Origin: Smithella sp. M82
Lineage (GTDB): Bacteria; Desulfobacterota; Syntrophia; Syntrophales; Smithellaceae
NCBI GenBank assembly: GCA_001683985.1
Contig: MAEO01000044.1
Coordinates: forward strand, 1 to 64,000
Length of the DNA stretch: 64,000 bases
Reading direction: 5' to 3'
Shown here: positions 8,439 to 17,899 of the stretch, one piece after another
Layout: every line of letters begins with the position of its first letter
Numbering within the stretch: position 1 is the stretch's first letter
The notes under the pieces: generated by a model
Seen by the model: only the letters and a program-made list of their open reading frames with translations
Databases searched by the model: none
Told to the model about the DNA's origin: nothing
Made by a program: the position numbers and the translations under genes

Positions 8439-9250
8439 ACCTTTCAACCGTTATAATTCTGGGAATCGTTCAGGGATTAACCGAACTTTTCCCTGTAAGC
8501 AGTTCCGCCCATCTGGTTATCCTTCAGAGTTTCCTGCCGGATTTCCATCAACCGGGTGTTGCGTTTGATGCCATACTTCACCTGGGAACACTGTTTGCCG
8601 TCGTATTCTATTTCCGTCTTGATATACACAACATGTTCAGGGCTCTTTTGCCGCAACGAGACACGACACTTTTTGCCCAAAAGGAAAATCTCCACTTAAG
8701 AAGAATCATCATCTTTTTGATTATCGGTACCATACCCGCTGCCTTTTTCGGTCTGCTATTCAAAGACTATATTCACAGTATCTTTGAATCCGCTCACGCA
8801 GCCGCATTTTTTTTAATCATCACAGGACTTTTATTGTTTTTCTCCGATAAAGTCAAAAATGCTCGGCGCGATGAAAAAGATATGAATCTTGCCGACAGCA
8901 TTTTTATCGGACTGGCCCAGGCTGTTGCTCTGTTGCCGGGCATTTCCCGTTCCGGCGCTACCATAACCATCGGTATTTTCCGCAGGTTGAACCGCACTTC
9001 AGCGGCACGTTTTTCCTTTCTGCTTTCTCTACCGGCCGTCAGCGGGGCTGTAATATTAGAATCCGGCTATTTCAAACAAATTCCGTCTTCGGAAATTTGG
9101 CTTTACTTTGTCGGTTTTATTTGCTCCATGACAGCCGGTTTCATATCCCTTAAGCTCTTTTTTCTTGTGATCCGCGAAGCGCGTTTAAAATTCTTTGCCT
9201 ATTATTGCTGGTCATTAGGATTGCTTACTCTGCTTTTTCTTAATAGATAA
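8435..9250 (+). CDS. uppP: Undecaprenyl-diphosphatase UppP/BacA
   Basis: 271 residues, a polytopic membrane enzyme that recycles undecaprenyl pyrophosphate to the monophosphate carrier for peptidoglycan and glycans. The two active-site signatures are present: GLTELFPVSSSAHLV (about 14-28) and LPGISRSGATI (about 166-176). The start is TTG at 8435, four bases inside plsC, with GGAAGTGAGG just upstream as ribosome site. No in-frame ATG precedes the catalytic motif. Confidence 0.95.
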   Translation: MNLSTVIILGIVQGLTELFPVSSSAHLVILQSFLPDFHQPGVAFDAILHLGTLFAVVFYFRLDIHNMFRALLPQRDTTLFAQKENLHLRRIIIFLIIGTIPAAFFGLLFKDYIHSIFESAHAAAFFLIITGLLLFFSDKVKNARRDEKDMNLADSIFIGLAQAVALLPGISRSGATITIGIFRRLNRTSAARFSFLLSLPAVSGAVILESGYFKQIPSSEIWLYFVGFICSMTAGFISLKLFFLVIREARLKFFAYYCWSLGLLTLLFLNR

Positions 9251-9322
9251 CAGAAGAACCCTATCACAATGATTTCCGGAAAGCCGGCGAATACACTTTA
9301 CAACTTCTTGCTTTAAACGAAA

Positions 9323-9538
9323 ATGTGTCAAGCAATAATAATTACGAGCAGCCGCTGCCCCATCATGAAAAACACCGATAATTTTAAAATTTTAAATAAT
9401 ACCTATGGCCATCAGCTTGGCGATAAAGTATGGAGGAACATAGCCAATGCCTTACGTGCGGAAGACACTATAGCGCATTTCTTGTCAAATCTCCTTTTTT
9501 CTGGAATAATTCTTGATGTTGACAAATTATTATTTTAA
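9323..9538 (+). pseudogene. Relic of a GGDEF (diguanylate cyclase) domain
   Basis: The short frame contains TDNFKILNNTYGHQLGDKV and NIANALRAEDTIAHF (about 9377-9482). This closely matches the stretch D-DNFK-ND-YGH--GD-VL and ED--ARF of GGDEF domains. It stops exactly where the GGDEF signature should follow. Everything upstream (sensor part, substrate helix) and the active-site loop itself are missing. The fragment cannot be an active cyclase. It sits in the 305-base gap between uppP and ftsK, which otherwise holds nothing recognisable. Confidence 0.7.
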
Positions 9539-9555
9539 AGTAAAAAAACAAAAAT

Positions 9556-11823
9556 ATGGAAGAAAAAATAACCGACCAACAAAAGCATAATAAAAGAATC
9601 CGGGAGATTAAAGGAGTGATTTGTCTTTCCCTGGCTTTATTTTTACTTTTGTGTCTCGTTTCTTACCGTCCGCAAGATCCTTCATTTACCCACTTTGTTG
9701 TCAGCGGCAAATCAACGCATAACTTCACAGGTAAAGTCGGATCTTACGCTGCCGATTCCCTGATTCGTCTTTTAGGAATTTCCTCATTTGTTTTTCCGTT
9801 CATTCTTCTGGCATGCAGTTTTAAATACTTTTTGCGGCCGGCATTTATTATTAACACCAAAAGAATCGTAGGATTTGTATTTTTTATCCTATCCTTTTCA
9901 GGACTTGCAGCTCTTCTTTTTCCCGGGAGCATAACCGTTTACAGGGAATCGCTGAAGAACGGTATCGGCGGCTTAATAGGTGTTTCCATTGTTGACTTTC
10001 TCCGCATATCTTTCAACGTTGCGGGAACTTATATCGTCTTGATTCTGACTTTTGTAATAGCGCTGACTTTTATGATTGAATTTTCCATTATGTCTGTAAC
10101 GGAAAAAATCTCACAATTTACTGTAGCGCTGTATAATCTCTGCAAAAGCCGCATTTCATCTTTTGTCGGTTATATTCACAATAGTGTAAAAACAGAAAAA
10201 AAACCTCAACCGACGATAATCGAAGATACTCCGCCGGTTGTTAAAAAAATTAATTTCAAAAAAATCGAACAAACCAATTTAAATTTTGGAAAGACCGGCG
10301 CTGATGAAAAATTCCAGATGCCTCCGCTTACCTTGCTGGAAGAAGTTCAACATAAGGATGTCCGGGTAAAACGCGACGCTTTGGTAACCAATTCCCGTAT
10401 TCTGGAAAAGAAATTATCCGATTTCGGTGTCAACGGTCGCGTTGTGGAAGTTATGCCGGGACCTGTCATTACAATGTATGAGCTGGAACCGGCGCCTGGC
10501 GTCAAGATCAACAAAATAGTCAATCTCTCCGATGATCTGGCTTTAGCGCTAATGGCGCCAAGTATCCGCATTCTGGCTCCTATTCCCGGAAAATCTGTCA
10601 TCGGCATTGAAATACCCAATCTTAAGAGAGAGCAGGTTTTTCTCAAAGAAGTCATCGCCAACGATGCTTTTCTGGAATCATCTTTCCGTCTGCCGATTGC
10701 ACTTGGTGTTAATTTTGTGGGCACACCCGTGGTCGCCGATCTGACAAGAATGCCCCATTTGCTTATTGCCGGCACTACCGGTTCGGGAAAAAGTGTCGCT
10801 CTCAATGCCATGATTTGCAGTATTCTCTTTAAAGCTCATCCGGATGATGTGAAATTCCTCATGATCGATCCCAAAAGACTTGAACTTTCCTCATACGAAG
10901 GCATTCCGCATCTGATTCATCCCGTTGTTGTCGATCCGAAAAAAGCTTCACAGGTTCTGCGCTGGACAGTGGAAGAAATGGAAAGACGCTATCGGATACT
11001 CAACGATCTCAAGGCAAAAAGCATTGATGCTTATAACGAACTGCTTTTAAAAGGCCTGAAAAGTAAAACTGTTCTGGCGCTGCCCAAACAGGTTGATCCC
11101 GATATTGAATCCGAAAGGACAACCGATACAAATGAAAACACCGATGCTGAACAACAAATAAAACACACAAAGCTTCCTTACCTTGTCGTAGTCATCGATG
11201 AATTAGCCGACCTGATGATGGTTGCGCCGCGGGACGTGGAAGAATCACTGACACGTCTGGCGCAAATGGCGCGGGCGGCGGGAATTCACCTCATCATAGC
11301 CACGCAACGACCCTCTGTTGACGTTATCACCGGTTTGATTAAGGCCAACTTTCCCACGCGTATTTCGTTTCAGGTTTCTTCCAAAATTGACTCGCGCACG
11401 ATCATTGATCAACAGGGAGCGGAAAAGCTTCTCGGCGCCGGAGATATGCTTTTCATTCCACCGGGGACATCCAGGCTTTCCCGAATTCATGGCGCCTACG
11501 TTTCGGACAAGGAAATTTCACGTATTGTTGATTTCATCAAAATGCAGGCCCAGCCTGCGTATGATTCCTCAATTGAAAAATTTGCTTTGGCCGCCGCACA
11601 AACCCAGCATGAAGGTGATGATGATTTCGATGAAAAATATGACGAAGCCGTGGCGCTGGTCGGTGAACTGGGACAAGCATCCATATCACTTGTCCAGCGC
11701 TACATGAAAATCGGTTACAACAGGGCGGCGCGCATAATTGAAAAAATGGAGGCCGAGGGAATTGTCGGTCCGTCCGACGGCGCAAAACCCAGAAAAGTTC
11801 TTATTAGAAAGCTCCCCAGTTGA
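9556..11823 (+). CDS. ftsK: DNA translocase FtsK/SpoIIIE
   Basis: 755 residues. Four N-terminal membrane helices lie within about 20-175, followed by a short linker (about 185-260) and the hexameric motor. Walker A is GTTGSGKSVALN at about 404-415 and Walker B is LVVVIDELADLMM at about 543-555. A C-terminal gamma winged helix starts near 690 (LGQASISLVQRYMKIGYN). The protein pumps chromosome termini through the septum and activates dif recombination. An acidic, low-complexity insert (about 515-535) precedes Walker B, as is common. Its last four bases overlap the start of rimO. Confidence 0.96.
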   Translation: MEEKITDQQKHNKRIREIKGVICLSLALFLLLCLVSYRPQDPSFTHFVVSGKSTHNFTGKVGSYAADSLIRLLGISSFVFPFILLACSFKYFLRPAFIINTKRIVGFVFFILSFSGLAALLFPGSITVYRESLKNGIGGLIGVSIVDFLRISFNVAGTYIVLILTFVIALTFMIEFSIMSVTEKISQFTVALYNLCKSRISSFVGYIHNSVKTEKKPQPTIIEDTPPVVKKINFKKIEQTNLNFGKTGADEKFQMPPLTLLEEVQHKDVRVKRDALVTNSRILEKKLSDFGVNGRVVEVMPGPVITMYELEPAPGVKINKIVNLSDDLALALMAPSIRILAPIPGKSVIGIEIPNLKREQVFLKEVIANDAFLESSFRLPIALGVNFVGTPVVADLTRMPHLLIAGTTGSGKSVALNAMICSILFKAHPDDVKFLMIDPKRLELSSYEGIPHLIHPVVVDPKKASQVLRWTVEEMERRYRILNDLKAKSIDAYNELLLKGLKSKTVLALPKQVDPDIESERTTDTNENTDAEQQIKHTKLPYLVVVIDELADLMMVAPRDVEESLTRLAQMARAAGIHLIIATQRPSVDVITGLIKANFPTRISFQVSSKIDSRTIIDQQGAEKLLGAGDMLFIPPGTSRLSRIHGAYVSDKEISRIVDFIKMQAQPAYDSSIEKFALAAAQTQHEGDDDFDEKYDEAVALVGELGQASISLVQRYMKIGYNRAARIIEKMEAEGIVGPSDGAKPRKVLIRKLPS

Positions 11824-13166
11824 AGAAATCAAATAAAGTACGCATAATTACGCTGGGCTGTCCGAAAAATCTGATTGATTCGGAAGTTATGGCAGGCCTG
11901 TTAAATCAATCCGGCTATCAGCTAACTGATGAAAATGACTACGCTGATGTTGTAATAGTCAATACGTGTGCTTTCATCAATCCCGCCAAGGAAGAAGCAA
12001 TTGAAGAAATATTAACTCTGGTCGAAGAAAAAAAGAAAAATAACACACAACTTCGAATCGTTGTTGCCGGTTGTCTTGCCCAGCGTTACAGCCGGGAATT
12101 TTTCACACAAATACCGGAGGTAGATTTGTTTATCGGTACAGGGGAAGTCGGCAACATCGCCAGCCATCTGAACAAATTAAATCAGGAAAATTTCAAAAGG
12201 CAATCCGTAATCACGAAACCTGATTTTCTCATGAACTCTCAGTATCCCAGGGTATTATCTTCAAAAACTTCGAGCGTATATTTAAAAATTTCTGAAGGCT
12301 GTTCCAACCGTTGTTCTTACTGCGTTATACCTTCCCTTCGCGGACCGGCACGAAGCCGCAAACCGGATGATATCCTTCAGGAAGTCGAAATACTGGCCCA
12401 AAAAGGAATAAAAGAACTCATAATTGTAGCTCAAGATACGACAACTTACGGAAGAGATTTAAAAGGCCGACCGCACTTATCTTCTCTGTTAAACGATATG
12501 GCAAAAGCCAAAGGCATCAAGTGGATACGGCTTCTCTATACCCATCCGGCACGAGTCACCGTTGATTTGCTGGAAACCATTGCCGCCAACGAAAAAATTT
12601 GCCGCTATATTGACCTGCCCATTCAACACATTGATGATGATATTCTAAAGGCAATGAATCGTAAAGTAACCAAAACCAAAATCGAAGAAGTTATCTCCCG
12701 GATACGTCAAATAATTCCTGATGTTGCTCTGAGAACATCGCTCATTGTCGGATTTCCGGGAGAAACACCGACAAGATTCAACAGATTGCTTGATTTTATC
12801 AACGAAACAAAATTCGACCATCTCGGTGTTTTTACTTATTCACGCGAAGAAGGAACAAGCGCCGCTAAATTAAAATCTCATGTGTCCGAAAAGGAAAAAG
12901 AACGCCGTCGCGAAACAATCATGAATGAGCAGACAGCCATTTCCCTCGCCATCAACAAATCATTGATCGGATCCGTTCAGGATGTGCTCATTGAAGAAAA
13001 AATAGACCGCAGCGACTACGCTTTCACGGGCAGATGCAGCCGGCAGGCTCCGGAGATCGACGGCGTTACATACATAAAAAGATCAAGGGCGCGAATCCGC
13101 AAATTCGTAAAATGTAAAATAACCGCCGTCGATGAATATGATCTGTTTGCAGAAATCATCAATTAA
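11820..13166 (+). CDS. rimO: Ribosomal protein S12 methylthiotransferase RimO
   Basis: 448 residues with three parts: UPF0004 N-terminal domain with cysteines in ITLGCPKN, VNTCAF and VAGCLAQ; radical SAM domain with CSNRCSYC (Cys161, 165, 168); and a C-terminal TRAM domain (about 385-446). It adds a methylthio group to the conserved Asp of S12 using two 4Fe-4S clusters. SEGCSNRCSYCVIPSLRGP and the TRAM ending separate it from MiaB reasonably well. The start is TTG at 11820 inside the ftsK stop region, so it is translationally coupled. Confidence 0.93.
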   Translation: MKKSNKVRIITLGCPKNLIDSEVMAGLLNQSGYQLTDENDYADVVIVNTCAFINPAKEEAIEEILTLVEEKKKNNTQLRIVVAGCLAQRYSREFFTQIPEVDLFIGTGEVGNIASHLNKLNQENFKRQSVITKPDFLMNSQYPRVLSSKTSSVYLKISEGCSNRCSYCVIPSLRGPARSRKPDDILQEVEILAQKGIKELIIVAQDTTTYGRDLKGRPHLSSLLNDMAKAKGIKWIRLLYTHPARVTVDLLETIAANEKICRYIDLPIQHIDDDILKAMNRKVTKTKIEEVISRIRQIIPDVALRTSLIVGFPGETPTRFNRLLDFINETKFDHLGVFTYSREEGTSAAKLKSHVSEKEKERRRETIMNEQTAISLAINKSLIGSVQDVLIEEKIDRSDYAFTGRCSRQAPEIDGVTYIKRSRARIRKFVKCKITAVDEYDLFAEIIN

Positions 13167-13255
13167 ATCAATCATCTTATACCTCTTTTATAACTTCTTC
13201 TGCCCGCTTTTTCCATAATTTACTTCATAATTTTATAAACATTGAACGATTTTTT

Positions 13256-13603
13256 TCACCATTCACTCTTTCCTCTTTCCCCTTTCCCCTTCGCTTTCCA
13301 TTGCGGACATAACTCGGATGATCCCGGCTGATAATTGCGGCAAACCAATGGTCGCGTCTCGTATATCGAGCAGAGAAACACATCACCCGAACCGTACAGA
13401 AAGGGACATTCCCCTGGAACATCACCGGTCTCTGACGAAATCATTCTGTCTCCCGCCCAAACAAGATGACGGCGCTCGATCATTTCCAGAATGTCCTGCC
13501 TGTTTTCCGCACGCCAGCGGTCATAATCTTCTTCTTGAGCGTAGGCTGTAAAATCAACAAAGCAACACTTGCCACAACACAGACAGGAAAGCTGTTTTTT
13601 CAT
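13256..13603 (-). CDS. YkgJ-type cysteine-cluster protein
   Basis: 115 residues beginning MKKQLSCLCCGKCC, with a further CPFL (about residue 67), CSIYETRPLVCRNY and a final CPQW. This is the YkgJ/CxxCxxCC family, thought to bind zinc or an iron-sulfur cluster. It is soluble and small. It is convergent with rimO (89 bases between) and divergent from the truncated ATPase. The biochemical role is unknown. Confidence 0.85.
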   Translation of the reverse strand: MKKQLSCLCCGKCCFVDFTAYAQEEDYDRWRAENRQDILEMIERRHLVWAGDRMISSETGDVPGECPFLYGSGDVFLCSIYETRPLVCRNYQPGSSELCPQWKAKGKGERGKSEW

Positions 13604-13726
13604 GGCTTTTCCCCCTTTGCATTTTTTTACTATATTTTTTTGAGATTTTCAATCCACACGCCCGCTTCACAGGAATAGCAATTTTCTTCTATCCAACTTT
13701 TTCGGAGTGCATGCTAAATTGGTCGC

Positions 13727-14066
13727 ATGAAAAGATATCTCGAAAAATACATTCAGTCAGATTTGAAAAGAAAAATCGTGCTTTTGACCGGTCCGCGGCA
13801 GACAGGCAAGACAACGCTTGCCCGGATGCTGACGGCAGACTTCGATTATTTCAATTATGATAACGCCGAACAGCGGATAAGTTTACTGGAAAAGTCATGG
13901 GATCGGTCCAGAAAGCTTGTCATATTTGATGAACTCCACAAGATGAAAAACTGGAAATCATGGCTTAAAGGCATTTATGACACCGAAAAGATACCGTCTT
14001 CCCTTATTGTCACCGGCAGCGCAAAACTTGATGCTTACAAAAAGGTGGGCGAATATCGTGCCGGCT
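13727..14066 (+). pseudogene. Truncated AAA_14/DUF4143-type ATPase
   Basis: The first ~110 residues are a normal start of this family: LLTGPRQTGKTTLA (Walker A, about 19-32), then KLVIFDELHKMKNWKSWLKG (Walker B region) and IVTGSAKLDAYKKVGE. Full members are about 380-420 residues, with AGR-F-RLHP and a DUF4143 domain next. Here homology stops around 14045-14066. The frame then runs as nonsense through the back strand of the MFS gene to 14233. The break coincides with a jump to GC-rich sequence. The remaining two thirds of the gene was not found in the window. Confidence 0.8.
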
Positions 14067-15270
14067 CCTTAGCCACGAAGTGGAAGATGAGGACACTCAG
14101 GAATAGAAACAGGCTGTTAAACAGCAGCGCCATTTCGAACCCTTTCATATCAGCCAGCCACCCCATAAGGATAGGCCCCATGACGAAGCCCAGGTCGCTT
14201 ATGGCGCGGTATGCTCCCATGCCGACGCTGTAGTTTTCTCTGGGGATAATATCAGCGACATAGGCGACGGGAATCGGGCCGGAAATGCCGATGCCCAACC
14301 CCATGACCATGCAAGTGAGAAAAAAGAACCAGTAGGTATAGCTTTGTCCCAGCATCCATAGCGAGGCGGCGGCAATGACACATCCTGTGGTGATGACGGC
14401 CTTCCTGCTAAAGCGGTCGGCGAGACGGGCGGCGGCAAAGATGGTAAGGAATTGAACGATACTAACCACGGTAAGCGCCAACCCGATTTGTCCCTCGCTC
14501 AAGCCCAGGCGCTCAGCCCCGAGCAGGGGCAGGATCTGGTTTTGCGCCCCGTTGCGCATGAAGAAGATGCCGAAGGTTATCATGGAAATCAGGAGAAAAT
14601 TGACGTCTCGCAGCAGAACCCTCAGCCCCCTTGACGGCGCAGCCGGCCGAGGGCCGGGGTTGTCAGTCCCTAACGCCGTCGCCTGAGCAGATAAAGCCGG
14701 GTGGGTTTCAGGAAGGCGCAGGTAAGCCCAGAGACTGGCAAGAAGGGAAAACAGGGCAAAGACAAAAAAGGGGGCTGCCAGCCCGAAATGCTCAGCGGTG
14801 AATCCACCCACCGTCGGACCCAGCCCGGCGCCGAGAAGCAGGCTTCCCTGATAGAAACTCATCACTCTCCCGCGATTGGCCGGCGTGCTGATATCGGCAA
14901 GCATGACATTTGCCGCCGTGGTGTACATTGCCGAACCGATACCTTGGATAAAGCGAAAACCCACAAGAACCCAGTAATGGCTCGCCAGCCCACAGCCAAG
15001 CGAGCCGGCAGCCAGTATGAGGAGACCGACAATCGAAACGAGGCGCCGCCCCAGGCCATCGGTCAGCCTCCCGGCCGGAATATCAACGATCAGTCGCGCC
15101 ACGCCGAAGATGGTGATGAGCAGCCCGACCATGGTGATATTAACCCCAAAGGCGCGGGCATACTGCGGAAGTATGGGACTTACCAGCCCCATCCCCACCA
15201 TCACAAACATCACCTGGATACAGAGGATGGTAAGCGTTGCGTTCTTTCGGAAAGACTCCAATTTCCTCAT
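14035..15270 (-). CDS. Major facilitator superfamily transporter
   Basis: About 411 residues with twelve hydrophobic segments in two halves joined by a loop near 190-215. The MFS signature between TM2 and TM3 reads DIPAGRLTDGLGRRLVSIVG (about 64-83), repeated weakly in the second half as AARLADRFSRKAVI. The last ~9 residues (PARYSPTFL) are read from the antisense of the broken ATPase gene, so the natural C-terminus was replaced at the junction. GTG and ATG are adjacent at 15273/15270 and the ATG is chosen. It is downstream of the acyltransferase and ligase genes on the same strand. The substrate is unknown; a lipid or drug is possible. Confidence 0.88.
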   Translation of the reverse strand: MRKLESFRKNATLTILCIQVMFVMVGMGLVSPILPQYARAFGVNITMVGLLITIFGVARLIVDIPAGRLTDGLGRRLVSIVGLLILAAGSLGCGLASHYWVLVGFRFIQGIGSAMYTTAANVMLADISTPANRGRVMSFYQGSLLLGAGLGPTVGGFTAEHFGLAAPFFVFALFSLLASLWAYLRLPETHPALSAQATALGTDNPGPRPAAPSRGLRVLLRDVNFLLISMITFGIFFMRNGAQNQILPLLGAERLGLSEGQIGLALTVVSIVQFLTIFAAARLADRFSRKAVITTGCVIAAASLWMLGQSYTYWFFFLTCMVMGLGIGISGPIPVAYVADIIPRENYSVGMGAYRAISDLGFVMGPILMGWLADMKGFEMALLFNSLFLFLSVLIFHFVAKEPARYSPTFL

Positions 15271-15389
15271 CACTTGTTTGTATGCCTCATTAACCGCACG
15301 TCAAACATAGGTGTGCTCTAGCGGCATATTAGGGGCACACAGTATTAGGACTCCCTGTGTGGCAGGTGATATGGCTTTCCGTCGATCGG

Positions 15390-16310
15390 TTATTGCGCCC
15401 ATCGCTTATGGTTCCAGATCCACTGGTCAGGATATTTTTCTACGTATGACTGGATCACATCCGTATATTTTTGCGCATTTATCTCAATGTCTTTTTTCTT
15501 TGAACCGGTACGGGTCAGTTCGAGGGGAGCATCAATAACCAATGTATGTGTGATCTGATCCGGATTCCGGACCATGAACATGGGAAGGACAGGCGCGCCT
15601 GTTGAAATGGATAGTGAGATTGGGCCTGCAGCGGCCTTTGCCGGCATTCCGAAAAATGTTATATCAACTCCGCCCTCGCCTTGTTTTTGATCCCCCAGCA
15701 GAACCAGCACATGGTTGTTTTTCAACGCCTCCAGGGAAGACTTGGCAGCTTGAATCTTGGGGTTTACATATATTGTATTAAGACTAAACTCCTCTCTTAA
15801 TTTTTGCAGCCGCTGCTCAACCTTTTTATCCTTCATCTTTTTGACCAACAGGTCGATATCATATCCTTCAAGGGCAAGTCGGGTCATCAGGATAAGGAAA
15901 TTGCCCATATGCGCTGTCAATGCAATCACGCCCCGCCCTAAACCAAGCGCCGCATCCAGCTTTTCTTTTCCAATGATTTGAACATATTCTTTTTTTTCTA
16001 CGGCGGGCAGATGGGAGTAGGCGACACACTCAAATCCGCTTCGGAAGAAATTCTCAAACATAGCGGTCGCGATTCTTTCCAGTTCATGGGGTGATCTTTC
16101 TTCCCCAAACACACGGGCGAGATTTTTTAAAGAACGCCGGCGGTGATTCCCGATCAACCGGTAGCCCAAACGGCCCAGGCGCGCCCCCCAGTCCGAAGCG
16201 CGTGAATAATCCATTTTGCGCACCCATCTGACAACGAGGGAGAACCCCGCAGCGGCGCTATAATCTCTGACCTGTTTGCTTATTTTTTCCCATGTTCCTT
16301 TCCGATGCAT
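15390..16310 (-). CDS. LpxL/HtrB-family lysophospholipid acyltransferase
   Basis: 306 residues. The AHMGNF box (about 135) is the family form of the HX4D/E acyltransferase motif. The later blocks VLLGDQKQGEGGVDITFFG and GAPVLPMFMVRN match the LpxL/HtrB superfamily, and the C-terminal YPDQWIWNHKRW is characteristic. Known members transfer acyl chains onto lipid A precursors or related glycolipids at the inner membrane. It starts one base after the ligase stop codon, so it is tightly coupled. It may not be a lipid A enzyme, since its partners are an acyl-CoA ligase and an MFS transporter. Confidence 0.87.
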   Translation of the reverse strand: MHRKGTWEKISKQVRDYSAAAGFSLVVRWVRKMDYSRASDWGARLGRLGYRLIGNHRRRSLKNLARVFGEERSPHELERIATAMFENFFRSGFECVAYSHLPAVEKKEYVQIIGKEKLDAALGLGRGVIALTAHMGNFLILMTRLALEGYDIDLLVKKMKDKKVEQRLQKLREEFSLNTIYVNPKIQAAKSSLEALKNNHVLVLLGDQKQGEGGVDITFFGMPAKAAAGPISLSISTGAPVLPMFMVRNPDQITHTLVIDAPLELTRTGSKKKDIEINAQKYTDVIQSYVEKYPDQWIWNHKRWAQ

Positions 16311-17813
16311 TTAAGATTCTCTTTTCGGCTCTCGAATGGGTTTCCCCGTGGGGGTGTGGGAAATTTCATCAACCGGATGGATCTGTTTCGGGACCTTATA
16401 GGCGGCCAGGTGTTTCTGAAGGAACCTGCGCAACAGGGGAAGCTCGATTTCCGCCCCGTCACACGGGCAGACATCCAGGCAGAGGACAGCTCCCCGTTCA
16501 GGATCAGGTTGGGCGTAGGCGACACTTTCCTTCACCCCCGGATACTTTGCCGCCACCGCCTCCACCTCGGCGGGAAATACGTTGAGGCCGCCGGTAATGA
16601 TGAGGTCGTCTAATCGCCCCAGGTGATAATAAAATCCGTCCGCATCACGCCTGGCCACATCCCCGGTATGGAACCAGCCGTCCCTTATCACCTTCGCGGT
16701 AAGTTTCGGGTTGCCGTAGTACCCGGAAAATACTTTTGGACCACGCACGATGATCTCCCCGGGCTCTCCCTCCGGTACGTCTTTGCCGTTTTTATCCACA
16801 AGGCGGATATCAACCCCGACCAGTCCCTTGCCGATGGAGCCGATCTTTTTTTTATGATCCTGTGGGGTTTCGAGGGTTATAAGCGGCGAGGTCTCGGTGA
16901 GACCATACCCCTGGACAGCCACCGCCGACGGGATGACCCGTTCGAGTTCCTTCAGCAGGCTCACCGGGACACTGGTTCCCATGAGCGCGATGAATTTGAA
17001 ATGGCCTAAATCATGTTTTTCAGGCTTTCCCCGCAGCAGCAAACCAGCGATAGACGGTACTGTATGTGTCCAGGAGACCCGGTGTTTTTCGATGAGCTCA
17101 ATAATGCTTGACGGCGCCAACTGGTCAGTGATTACGTATGAACCGCCGGACATAAGGCAGAAATTGATGACAATGGGGCCTGAGATATGGCTCAACGGCA
17201 GAAGTGAAATCCCCCGTGTGAAAATATCCGGATCCCAGGCATCCATCAGGTCGGACGGGAAGAAATCCAATTGTCGCCAGGTTACCGGCACGCACTTGAT
17301 CCCGGATGTTGAGCCGGAGGTGTAAAGGAAAAGGGCGATATCCTTTTCTTCGTCCAGTTCCGGCGGAGCAATATCTCCGGCGGTTGATGCAAACATTTTT
17401 TCGTAAGCTGTCCACCCTGCTTTTTCTCCTCCGATTATCACCTTTTGAATCGATGCCGGAATGACGGCCTCCAGGGCCTCGTTGACCCCTGAGCGATGGC
17501 AAAAAATCATTTTAACATCCGTGTTGACAAGGGTGTTCTTCAGCTCCTCACCCTGAAACCGGAAATCCATAGGTTGAAACACCGCGCCGACTGCGCCCGC
17601 AGCAATATAGATATCAACGAGCTCCATGCAGTTTGGCAGAAGCGCCCCGACCACATCCCCCTTGCCGATCCCGGCATCGGCAATTCCTTTGGCAAACCGT
17701 CGGGTTCTTTCGGCCAATTGGGAAAAGCTGACCTCCCCTGATTTTTTTGATATGAATGCCGTGCTGTCCGGCGAATTCGCTGCTCTTTCGAGAAGAACCT
17801 GATATGGAATCAA
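16311..17813 (-). CDS. Acyl-CoA synthetase / class I adenylate-forming enzyme
   Basis: About 500 residues. The AMP-binding P-loop reads LFLYTSGSTSGIK. The later blocks GYGLTETSPLI, FHTGDVARRDADGFYYHLGR and GGLNVFPAEVE are typical of fatty acyl-CoA ligases, and the catalytic Lys lies in PTGKPIR at the C-terminus. Start: the upstream ATG at 17951 lies before a near-consensus promoter (17871-17899), so it cannot be used from that transcript. A TTG at 17813 preceded by GAGGA fits the start of the domain (LIPYQVLLERAAN). It activates a carboxylic acid, probably fatty, by way of the acyl-AMP. It is first gene of a ligase-acyltransferase-MFS set. Confidence 0.88.
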   Translation of the reverse strand: MIPYQVLLERAANSPDSTAFISKKSGEVSFSQLAERTRRFAKGIADAGIGKGDVVGALLPNCMELVDIYIAAGAVGAVFQPMDFRFQGEELKNTLVNTDVKMIFCHRSGVNEALEAVIPASIQKVIIGGEKAGWTAYEKMFASTAGDIAPPELDEEKDIALFLYTSGSTSGIKCVPVTWRQLDFFPSDLMDAWDPDIFTRGISLLPLSHISGPIVINFCLMSGGSYVITDQLAPSSIIELIEKHRVSWTHTVPSIAGLLLRGKPEKHDLGHFKFIALMGTSVPVSLLKELERVIPSAVAVQGYGLTETSPLITLETPQDHKKKIGSIGKGLVGVDIRLVDKNGKDVPEGEPGEIIVRGPKVFSGYYGNPKLTAKVIRDGWFHTGDVARRDADGFYYHLGRLDDLIITGGLNVFPAEVEAVAAKYPGVKESVAYAQPDPERGAVLCLDVCPCDGAEIELPLLRRFLQKHLAAYKVPKQIHPVDEISHTPTGKPIREPKRES

Positions 17814-17870
17814 TCCCTTTTCCTCATTGATAAAATTGATATTGATAAAGCATTGCTTTTGATGGCAGGA

Positions 17871-17899
17871 AGTATAGTAACCCCGTTTTCTCAAGTCAA
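17871..17899 (-). promoter_or_regulatory. Sigma70 promoter of the ligase-acyltransferase-MFS set
   Basis: On the minus strand TTGACT (17899-17894), a 17-base spacer, then TATACT (17876-17871). Both boxes match consensus in 5 of 6 positions at ideal spacing. It lies about 58 bases upstream of the proposed TTG start at 17813 and downstream of the ATG at 17951, which argues for the shorter protein. Confidence 0.7.

Noticed and set aside
10347-10811. 154-codon minus-strand frame inside ftsK
   Set aside because: Antisense shadow of the ftsK motor domain; no independent support.
14701-15321. 206-codon plus-strand frame
   Set aside because: It lies fully on the back of the MFS transporter gene and its charged, low-complexity product is an antisense artefact of GC-rich coding DNA.
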